Shown: piece by piece, positions 1 to 4,839 of the stretch
Position numbering within the stretch: the first letter of the stretch is position 1
Layout of the letters: each line of letters begins with the position of its first letter
Source: an uncultured Agitococcus sp.
Lineage (GTDB): Bacteria; Pseudomonadota; Gammaproteobacteria; Pseudomonadales; Moraxellaceae
Length of the DNA stretch: 5,841 nt
Assembly: GCF_937920075.1 (NCBI RefSeq)
Contig: NZ_CALETI010000192.1
Span: 1 to 5,841 of the forward strand
Direction: 5' to 3'
Made by a program: the position numbers and the translations under genes
Notes under the pieces: model-generated
Databases searched by the model: none
Seen by the model: only the letters and a program-made list of their open reading frames with translations
What the model was told of the DNA's origin: nothing

Positions 1-50
1 GATCTACACAGGCGAAGACACTCTTTCCCTACACGACGCTCTTCCGATCT
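1..50 (+). other. Illumina i5 sequencing adapter (non-genomic)
   Basis: These 50 bases decompose exactly into three parts of the TruSeq-style i5 adapter: the end of the P5 arm (GATCTACAC, 1-9), an 8-base index (AGGCGAAG, 10-17, which I recall as the D505 index), and the 33-base read-1 primer site ending in CTCTTCCGATCT (18-50). The livH reading frame starts immediately after it at base 51. This is synthetic sequence left at a contig end by incomplete trimming. It has no biological meaning and truncates the gene beside it. Confidence 0.98.
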
Positions 51-899
51 AATATCTTGGTATTGGCTGCCTAAAAAGTTATTGGTTAAATCGCCTAAAT
101 AACCTGCACCCACACTTTCGATAATGCCCAACAAAATACCGCCAATCACTGCCCCTGCAATATTACCAATGCCACCCAATACCGCGGCACAGAAGGCTTT
201 TAGACCCAATAAAAAGCCCATGTAGGCATGGGCTTGTCCGTAGTTTGCAGCAACCATAATACCCGCCACCGCACCTAAGCAAGAACCTAAAATAAAGGTC
301 ATGGCAATCACTTGGTTGACATTAACGCCCATCAACGAAGCAACTTGTGGACTTTGAGCAGTGGCACGCATTGCACGACCCAATTTGGTTTTTTGCACCA
401 ATAACCACAAAGCACCCATCATCAAGGTTGCTAAAACAATAATGCTAATTTGTAATGAGGTAATTGATGCCCCAAACACTTGATGTGGCGCATTTTCAAA
501 AATGGCAGGGAACGGCACATATTGTCTGCCCCAAATAATCATTGCCATATTTTGCAACACGATAGATACGCCAATTGCGGTAATTAAAGGTGCTAAACGT
601 GGAGCATTGCGCAAAGGTCGATACGCAATACGCTCAATGCTATAACCTAAAGCAGCACACACAGGAATGGCCATTAACACGCTGGCAAACACTAATAATA
701 GCGGCGAGGTGTCACCTGCATGGCCTAATAATAAATTGAGGCAGGTAATACATACCATTGCACCAATCATGACAATTTCGCCATGCGCAAAGTTAATCAA
801 GCCCAAAATACCATAGACCATGGTATAACCAAGCGCGATTAACGCATAAATACTGCCTAAGATCAGGCCATTAATTAATTGTTGGGCTAAGATATCCAC
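51..899 (-). CDS. livH: Branched-chain amino acid ABC transporter permease LivH (3' partial)
   Basis: Inner-membrane permease of the LIV-I type high-affinity branched-chain amino acid importer. It pairs with LivM and the ATPases LivG/LivF, and receives substrate from the LivK/LivJ binding protein. I translated 283 codons with no stop. The N-terminus (VDILAQQLINGLILGSIYAL, then GYTMVYGILGLINFAHGE) is the hallmark start of LivH. Further hydrophobic segments follow, with the conserved RPLRNAPRLAPLI, GVNVNQVIAMTF and LGGIGNIAGAVIGG stretches, the last in the region that contacts the ATPase. The frame ends at GAGYLGDLTN...SQYQDI, where adapter begins. The family is about 300 residues, so roughly 20 C-terminal residues and the stop are missing because of the contig end. 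The start is GTG, chosen because it aligns with the family N-terminus. It lies 5 nt after the stop of the preceding gene, with only a weak GAG-type ribosome site, so translational coupling is likely. Unusually, its upstream neighbour is not livK itself but a small nuclease-like gene. Confidence 0.95.
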
Positions 900-904
900 A
901 AAAT

Positions 905-1510
905 TTACTCGGCTAAAATACCTGCAAACACTAAAAACAATTCTTCGAGATGACTTGGCACTGCAAACACATCAATATCTTTACTGACGATTTTATTGAC
1001 TCTGTCTAAACAACAAAATCGCCAAACATCACCCAAAGTCACTGCACCATATAAAAAGTCTGAGGGAGGAGCAAGATGATCCATTGCTATTAATTCAATC
1101 GCTAGCTGACTAAAGCCTTTATCTAAATCAGCATTTTTAGCTTCAATCACTAATAATTTTTTTTTCGCTGTTAATAAATAGTCAATACTGCCTCTTAGCT
1201 TATCATTAACATTAACGGCATATTCAACTTCGATATTAAATTCAATATACTCCAGCATTTCTAACAAAATAGGACTAATAAAAAACTCACGTTTTGCCAT
1301 TTCTGAGTTAAGCGAAATATGCGGTAATTTGTTATAAAATGCTTGGCGCAACTTACTGACATCTAAATTGGCGATTTGCTTTTTAGGTAAGATTAATTTT
1401 TCTAATTTAAACGTATAACCAAACTCTGCCACAATCTCTTTGGTAGAGTAATTTAGATTAAAATAATCAGAAAAGGTATAACTTTTATCAGCTTGTAAGA
1501 TATAAGACAT
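905..1510 (-). CDS. Small PD-(D/E)XK nuclease-superfamily-like protein, function unknown
   Basis: A 201-residue soluble protein with no signal peptide or membrane segment. I cannot name a family. Its centre reads like a PD-(D/E)XK core: a strand ending in Gly-Ser-Ile-Asp (D110), a lysine-rich turn, then a strand LLVIEAKN with E123-A-K125, followed by a helix with Q135 and E139. Glu75 could be the early helix glutamate. This spacing (D, about 12 residues, E-x-K) is what the superfamily shows, and small stand-alone members of this kind are common as hypothetical proteins in cyanobacteria and filamentous sulfur bacteria. Whether it cuts DNA is unknown. The ATG at 1510 has a modest GAGAA ribosome site 8-12 nt upstream and a plausible promoter (1536-1563). 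It ends 5 nt before livH and so probably shares that transcript, although no role in amino-acid transport is apparent. Reading-frame quality is good, with no sign of decay. Confidence 0.8.
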   Translation of the reverse strand: MSYILQADKSYTFSDYFNLNYSTKEIVAEFGYTFKLEKLILPKKQIANLDVSKLRQAFYNKLPHISLNSEMAKREFFISPILLEMLEYIEFNIEVEYAVNVNDKLRGSIDYLLTAKKKLLVIEAKNADLDKGFSQLAIELIAMDHLAPPSDFLYGAVTLGDVWRFCCLDRVNKIVSKDIDVFAVPSHLEELFLVFAGILAE

Positions 1511-1535
1511 TTTCTGTTCTCGAATTAATTTCTAA

Positions 1536-1563
1536 AGTATAAATTCAATCGCCTACCAAGCAA
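1536..1563 (-). promoter_or_regulatory. Possible sigma-70 promoter for the 905-1510 gene and livH
   Basis: On the minus strand there is a TATACT hexamer (1536-1541), a good -10 element, preceded with a 16-nt spacer by TTGCTT (1558-1563), a passable -35. It lies 25-50 nt upstream of the ATG at 1510 and just downstream of the inverted repeat at 1571-1642. If active, it would let the nuclease-like gene and livH be transcribed separately from livK. This is motif matching only. Confidence 0.35.
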
Positions 1564-1570
1564 AGTTGGA

Positions 1571-1642
1571 GTGGTTTCGACTCCGCTCAACCACCACGAT
1601 TTTTGTAAACCACTACGAGGCTGTTTCCTGAGCGGAGTCGAA
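1571..1642. repeat. Intergenic inverted repeat with perfect 14-bp arms
   Basis: TTCGACTCCGCTCA (1576-1589) and its exact reverse complement TGAGCGGAGTCGAA (1629-1642) flank a 39-nt spacer. Alternative pairings exist: GTGGTT (1571-1576) can pair with AACCAC (1589-1594), and GTGGTTT (1571-1577) with AAACCAC (1607-1613), so several mutually exclusive folds are possible. No T-run follows on either strand, so it does not look like an intrinsic terminator. The arm motif resembles a short dispersed intergenic repeat that I recall from many bacterial genomes. It occupies most of the gap between the 1658-2020 gene and the 905-1510 gene. Confidence 0.8.
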
Positions 1643-1657
1643 GGGTAAATAAATCGC

Positions 1658-2020
1658 TTAAACCTTTTGCACATAATTAATAATCACCGCAGCAGCACTT
1701 TCATCAAAAATATCAGCCATTTGTGCCAAACTGGTTGGTGGTAATTCTTCAACAATATAACGCGCATTCTCAAAAATAGAATTTTGCAGACTCAACGCAT
1801 CATTAATTTCAGCGGTTAAAGTTAGACTTTTGGTAATCACTTTATTATCAAAAGAATAATTATCTTTATCGGTAACGGTATATTCTAAAAATAATTGTCC
1901 TTCTTTGTGCAGTAATTTGGCACTGACTAAATCACGACGTAACAATAAGCCATAACGTTCTTTTAAATTGGCTAAAATCTCTAAAGAATGAGAACGAAAA
2001 GTATCAAATAACGGTTTCAT
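1658..2020 (-). CDS. Hypothetical protein, 120 aa
   Basis: A small soluble protein I do not recognise. It starts MKPLFDTFRSHSLEILANL, with an amphipathic helix. A charged beta-rich middle follows (about residues 30-65: AKLLHKEGQLFLEYTV, then DKDNYSFDNKVITKSLTL), and the C-terminal half is helical, ending AAAVIINYVQKV. There is no signal peptide, membrane segment or cysteine. I chose the ATG at 2020 because an AAGAGA ribosome-like stretch lies about 8-13 nt upstream. The frame is open to a GTG at 2044, which would add eight mostly basic residues, but that codon has no ribosome site and sits against the hairpin repeat at 2048-2103. The gene lies between livK and the nuclease-like gene, separated by repeat elements on both sides, which suggests an accessory insertion in the transporter operon rather than a transporter part. 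Confidence 0.65.
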   Translation of the reverse strand: MKPLFDTFRSHSLEILANLKERYGLLLRRDLVSAKLLHKEGQLFLEYTVTDKDNYSFDNKVITKSLTLTAEINDALSLQNSIFENARYIVEELPPTSLAQMADIFDESAAAVIINYVQKV

Positions 2021-2047
2021 GGTTTTTCTCTTTTTTATAAACACATC

Positions 2048-2103
2048 GTAGGGGCAACCCTTGTGGTTGCCCTTAACTGGATAACCACAAGGGTTATCCC
2101 TAC
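2048..2103. repeat. BIME/REP-like double palindrome with covarying arms
   Basis: Two 25-base arms, 2048-2072 and 2079-2103, are inverted copies of each other starting GTAGGG and sharing the core AACCCTTGTGGTT. Each arm is also a hairpin by itself. GGGCAACC (2052-2059) pairs with GGTTGCCC (2065-2072) around a 5-nt loop, and GGATAACC (2079-2086) pairs with GGTTATCC (2092-2099) around a 5-nt loop. The two hairpins differ by paired GC-to-AT substitutions on both sides of the stem, so pairing is kept. This is the architecture of REP/BIME-type extragenic palindromes. There is no T-run, but the structure lies right after the livK stop and could stabilise the livK message 3' end, as BIMEs do elsewhere. 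Confidence 0.85.
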
Positions 2104-2124
2104 ACAGATATAATCACAACAGTA

Positions 2125-3306
2125 TTATTGACCAGTCACTGTTTTGACCACTTGCCATTCACCTTTGGCCACACGATAGACGGTAATTGAACCGCCTTGT
2201 AAATCGCCTTTGTCGTCAAACTTAATATTGGCCGTCACCCCGTTATAATTGGTTTTGGCCATTTCGGGTAAATACTTGGCTGGCTCAGTAGAATTTGCAC
2301 GTTGCATGGCTTCGGCCATAACCATCATCGCATCATAACAATACGGTGCGTACAACTGGATTTTGCCGTATTTGCCTTCAAACTTTTGTTTAAAGTCTGC
2401 TCCATGTGGCATTTGCTCTAACGGCACACCGGGTAAAGAAGCGGTTACACCTTCGGCAGCAGCACCTGCCAACTTCATAAATTCGGCGGTATGAATACCA
2501 TCACCACCCAAGAATTGTGCTTTTAAGCCCAGGGTTTGCATTTGTTTTACCATTGGCGCGCCTTGACCATCCATACCACCATAAAACACTAAATCAGGTG
2601 CAACGCCCTTAATTTTGGTTAAGATCGCGGTAAAGTCAGAAGCTTTGTCGTTGGTAAATTCGTGAACGACAATATTACCACCAGCAGCTTTAGCAGCTTT
2701 TTCAAACTCATCAGCTAAACCTTGGCCATAAGCAGTACGGTCATCAATAATGGCGATTTTTTTGGCTGCCATATCTTTAACCGCAAACTCACCTAATACC
2801 TTACCCTGTTGTACATCATTGGCCATGACGCGGTACGCGCCTTTATAACCTTGTTGGGTGTATTTTGGATTGGTTGCGGATGGCGAAATTTGCACTAAAC
2901 CAGCATCGTTATAAATGCGTGAAGAAGGAATCGTTGTGCCAGAGTTTAAGTGACCAATAATGCCACTGACTTTGTCATCAACAAATTTTTGCGCTACGGT
3001 AGTAGCAATACGCGGATCGGCTTGGTCGTCTTCGGACTCTAACTCAAACTGAACTTTTTGGCCGCCGATGGTCACACCTTTAGCATTTAATTCTTCAATG
3101 GCCATACGCACGCCATTTTCGTTATCTTTACCCAAATGTGCTTGTGGGCCTGTTAAGGGTGAAGCATGACCAATTTTTACTACCATCCCGCCATTACTGC
3201 TTGCTGTGGTGGTTGCTGCGTCTGTTTTAGGCGCATCTTCTTTTTTGCCACAACCTGTGACTGCTACGGCAGCCGCCAACAAACTCATACCAAATAATTT
3301 ATTCAC
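2125..3306 (-). CDS. livK: Branched-chain amino acid ABC transporter substrate-binding lipoprotein
   Basis: Periplasmic type I binding protein of the Leu/Ile/Val-binding (LivJ/LivK) family, delivering ligand to LivHM. At 393 residues it has normal length. Residues 1-19 are a lipoprotein signal: Lys3, a hydrophobic stretch, and lipobox V-T-G-Cys19. Residues 21-40 are an Ala/Thr/Ser-rich linker. The binding domain begins near VKIGHASPLTGPQAHLGKDN (44 on), with the family motifs NGVRMAIEELN, a GIIGHLNSGTTIPSS ligand-binding stretch, QISPSATNPKYT, and GYKGAYRVMANDVQQG. Residue +2 after the cysteine is Gly, not Asp, so no inner-membrane retention signal is seen. The GTG start is supported by AGGAG (3316-3320) 9 nt upstream and a complete signal peptide; the next ATG (Met7) would leave too short a signal. 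It is the first gene of the operon. Ligand specificity within the family cannot be told from sequence. Confidence 0.93.
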   Translation of the reverse strand: MNKLFGMSLLAAAVAVTGCGKKEDAPKTDAATTTASSNGGMVVKIGHASPLTGPQAHLGKDNENGVRMAIEELNAKGVTIGGQKVQFELESEDDQADPRIATTVAQKFVDDKVSGIIGHLNSGTTIPSSRIYNDAGLVQISPSATNPKYTQQGYKGAYRVMANDVQQGKVLGEFAVKDMAAKKIAIIDDRTAYGQGLADEFEKAAKAAGGNIVVHEFTNDKASDFTAILTKIKGVAPDLVFYGGMDGQGAPMVKQMQTLGLKAQFLGGDGIHTAEFMKLAGAAAEGVTASLPGVPLEQMPHGADFKQKFEGKYGKIQLYAPYCYDAMMVMAEAMQRANSTEPAKYLPEMAKTNYNGVTANIKFDDKGDLQGGSITVYRVAKGEWQVVKTVTGQ

Positions 3307-3315
3307 CTTGCGTCT

Positions 3316-3320
3316 CTCCT
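3316..3320 (-). promoter_or_regulatory. Strong ribosome binding site for livK (decides the GTG start)
   Basis: AGGAG within AAAGGAGAG on the minus strand, ending 9 nt before the GTG at 3306. It is the best Shine-Dalgarno match in the window and supports the non-ATG start of livK. Confidence 0.8.
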
Positions 3321-3346
3321 TTGGTTATTTTGGGATTGATGGGTCA

Positions 3347-3366
3347 ATTCTAGCAAGGTTCTTGCC
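3347..3366 (-). promoter_or_regulatory. livK: Possible extended -10 promoter of livK overlapping a small palindrome
   Basis: Minus strand TGCTAGAAT (3347-3355) is an extended -10 element (TGn plus TAGAAT) about 40 nt upstream of the livK start, giving a leader of roughly 30-35 nt. No good -35 is found at the correct distance, which extended -10 promoters tolerate. TTGGCA just upstream is only 10 nt away, too close. The TGn overlaps a 5-bp palindrome, GCAAG (3353-3357) and CTTGC (3361-3365), which could be an operator half-site pair. Motif evidence only. Confidence 0.35.
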
Positions 3367-3421
3367 AAGATGGATAATTTGTTGAACTACAAATGCGCTA
3401 AATTACGTTAAAATGAATTAT

Positions 3422-3554
3422 GACTTACGCATTTCACCGAAATGCTTGAGTTGAGCGAAGATACCGTCTCTCTGGTCAAGCAATTTTATGAGGTTTTTGG
3501 TAAAAAATCTGTTTGATAAGGCGTTTGGTTCTTCCAAACGCCAAAGCATAAGTG
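3422..3554. repeat. Structured MITE-like element with imperfect terminal inverted repeats
   Basis: GACTTACGC (3422-3430) and the reverse complement of 3546-3554 (CACTTATGC) match at 7 of 9 positions and bound about 133 bp. Inside lie two perfect hairpins: GCATTTC/GAAATGC (3429-3445, 3-nt loop) and GGCGTTTGG/CCAAACGCC (3520-3542, 5-nt loop). GACTTACGC-type ends are, from memory, common at insertion-sequence termini. No clear target-site duplication is visible, and the element encodes no transposase. On the minus strand one of its frames is open from an ATG at 3549 to a stop at 3418 (43 codons, ending LKHFGEMRKS), so it may instead be the remnant of a degraded gene. The boundaries are approximate. 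Confidence 0.4.
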
Positions 3555-3604
3555 AACCAATTTACGGATGGCATATCATCAAAAATCTGGCGAATTGTAC
3601 TCAT
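3476..3604 (-). pseudogene. Truncated small antitoxin-like gene, 5' remnant
   Basis: A 42-codon frame begins with ATG at 3604, 2 nt after the acylpyruvase stop, with AGGTG 8 nt upstream as a ribosome site, so it was placed as the third gene of that operon. Its first 14 residues (MSTIRQIFDDMPSV) look like the start of small antitoxin-type proteins in which this opening leads into a beta-rich domain. That resemblance is from memory and weak. After Val14, near 3563, the sequence changes character and runs into the structured element at 3422-3554, and the frame ends by chance at a TGA (3476-3478). I read it as a real gene start cut off by the element. A genuine 42-aa peptide remains possible. Confidence 0.4.
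3520..3542. repeat. Perfect 9-bp hairpin, weak terminator candidate
   Basis: GGCGTTTGG (3520-3528) pairs perfectly with CCAAACGCC (3534-3542) around TTCTT. On the minus strand, the direction of acylpyruvase transcription, a run of six T begins about 9 nt after the stem instead of directly after it, so it is a poor intrinsic terminator. It may still help end the isomerase-acylpyruvase transcript before livK. It lies inside the MITE-like element. Confidence 0.6.
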
Positions 3605-3606
3605 AA

Positions 3607-4266
3607 TCAAAGCACCTTAGTTGCAAACGATTGACCAACGACAGACAACACCAACTCATCACCACGTTGTAAGGCAGCAACACCTTCAGGCGTGCCAGTC
3701 AACACAATATCACCTGCTTGCAAGGTAAAAATTTGGCTAATATAAGCAATTAACTCATACACAGGTGTAATCATGTCTTGAGTAAAACCATGCTGACGGC
3801 TTTGACCATTCACCGTTAAGCTAAACTCTGTTTGGCTAATATCCTTAAACTGCTCAGGCTTGATAAATGGTGATAATGGACACGCACCATCAAAGGCTTT
3901 GGCAACTTCCCACGGATAACCTTGCTTTTTAAGCTGATTTTGTAAATCGCGCAAGGTTAAATCTAAGGCTAAACCATAGCCAGCAATCGCTTGAGGCACA
4001 TCATCAACACTGATTTTGCTAATCGTTTGGCCAATCAATACTGCAATTTCGGTTTCGTGATGACAAGAGCCACGGTCTTGAGGAATCGCAAAAGCAGGCA
4101 TCAGTGGTACAATGGCCGTACTTGGTTTTAAAAATAAAATGGGTGCTTCTGGCACAGCATTACCCAATTCTTTGGCATGAGCGGCATAATTTCTGCCCAC
4201 ACAGACGGCTTTGCCAACAGGTAAATTTATCTTTTCGCCATTTAACCACTGATGTTGATAGGTCAT
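3607..4266 (-). CDS. ycgM: FAH-family acylpyruvase (YcgM/FAHD1-like)
   Basis: Cytosolic metal-dependent hydrolase of the fumarylacetoacetate hydrolase fold, cleaving the C-C bond of acylpyruvates or decarboxylating oxaloacetate. At 219 residues it has the length of E. coli YcgM as I recall it, and it aligns without visible gaps. The conserved blocks are VCVGRNYAAHAKELGNAVPE, PILFLKP, HHETEIAVLIG, AIAGYGLALDLTLRDLQ, PWEVAKAFDGACPLSPF and VLTGTPEGV. The Mg/Mn ligands Glu71, Glu73 and Asp102, the catalytic His30-Glu33 dyad and Lys123 all sit at the positions known from FAHD1. The gene starts with the A of the upstream stop (TAATG), so translation is coupled to the isomerase gene, with an AGAGG-like site before it. 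A role in aromatic ring-cleavage product hydrolysis or in oxaloacetate-type metabolite repair is plausible; the exact substrate is not shown by sequence. Confidence 0.93.
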   Translation of the reverse strand: MTYQHQWLNGEKINLPVGKAVCVGRNYAAHAKELGNAVPEAPILFLKPSTAIVPLMPAFAIPQDRGSCHHETEIAVLIGQTISKISVDDVPQAIAGYGLALDLTLRDLQNQLKKQGYPWEVAKAFDGACPLSPFIKPEQFKDISQTEFSLTVNGQSRQHGFTQDMITPVYELIAYISQIFTLQAGDIVLTGTPEGVAALQRGDELVLSVVGQSFATKVL

Positions 4267-4823
4267 TATTTAAGAGCCTCTTGAATTAAAAAGAAACGGT
4301 CTGAACCAAAAAACATCTCATCACCCAAAAAGAAAGTCGGTGCGCCAAATGCGCCGCGAGCGACCACCTCTTCGGTATTGGCTTTTAAGGCATTTTTTAC
4401 ACCGTCTTCTTGGGTTTTTGCCACTAACTCTGCGCCAACTAATTGGCTTAATAACTCAACATTGGTGACATCCAAACCTTGTCCCCAATAAGCCTCATAT
4501 AATTTATGAGTTAATGCTGGACGCTCGGCATCACTGGCAGCACATAATACGCGTTGTATGGTCACAGTATTAGCAGGAAAATTGGCAGGAATTTTTAAAG
4601 GAATTTGATAATAAGCTGATAAGCGTTGTAAGTCTTTGAACATATACGGCATTTTGGCAGGTACAGTAAAGGCTGGCCCTGAGTTGCCTGTGGCTTTAAA
4701 TACACCACCTAATAACACAGGCTTCCAAATAACTTCTGCTTTGCCCTCAAATTGGCCTAATTGTGTGGCAGCAATATAGCTATAAGGACTGACAATATCG
4801 TAAAAAAATTCGAGCTTTTTCAT
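4266..4823 (-). CDS. 2-hydroxychromene-2-carboxylate isomerase-like (DsbA-fold, kappa-GST) protein
   Basis: A thioredoxin-fold protein of the DsbA/kappa-GST group, to which the naphthalene-pathway isomerase NahD belongs; those enzymes use glutathione. The N-terminal motif FFYDIVSPYSYIA (6-18) is diagnostic. Ser12 stands where DsbA has its first active-site Cys, so this is not a disulphide oxidase. A helical insert follows (about 60-150), then GAFGAPTFF (157-165) with cis-Pro162, and FGSDR (172-176), both conserved in the family. The 185 residues are slightly short against about 200. The start ATG at 4823 has an AGAGA ribosome site followed by a run of six C. It overlaps the acylpyruvase gene by one base, implying a shared pathway such as isomerisation followed by acylpyruvate hydrolysis. 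True substrates of most bacterial members are unknown, and the nah pathway itself is not indicated here. Confidence 0.88.
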   Translation of the reverse strand: MKKLEFFYDIVSPYSYIAATQLGQFEGKAEVIWKPVLLGGVFKATGNSGPAFTVPAKMPYMFKDLQRLSAYYQIPLKIPANFPANTVTIQRVLCAASDAERPALTHKLYEAYWGQGLDVTNVELLSQLVGAELVAKTQEDGVKNALKANTEEVVARGAFGAPTFFLGDEMFFGSDRFFLIQEALK

Positions 4824-4839
4824 GGGGGGTCTCTTTGTT

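Noticed and set aside
1571..1642. Inverted repeat as an intrinsic terminator
   Set aside because: Neither strand has a T-run after the stem, and the 39-nt loop is far too long.
2021..2044. GTG at 2044 as start of the hypothetical gene
   Set aside because: No ribosome site precedes it and it adjoins the hairpin repeat. The ATG at 2020 has an AAGAGA-type site at normal spacing.
2048..2103. Two-unit repeat as part of a CRISPR array
   Set aside because: The copies are inverted relative to each other with only a 6-nt gap, and there are no spacers or cas genes.
3442..3516. 24-codon plus-strand frame starting MLELSEDTV
   Set aside because: No ribosome site, very short, and overlapped by two minus-strand frames in a structured repeat. 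Kept only as part of the element description.
4104..4289. 61-codon open frame on the plus strand
   Set aside because: It lies antisense to the start of the acylpyruvase gene and the end of the isomerase gene, has no recognisable protein features, and both opposing genes are certain.
4824..4829. Run of six G/C before the isomerase start as a phase-variation tract
   Set aside because: Six bases are too few to be a convincing slippage tract, and it lies in the leader between ribosome site and start without a switching reading frame.
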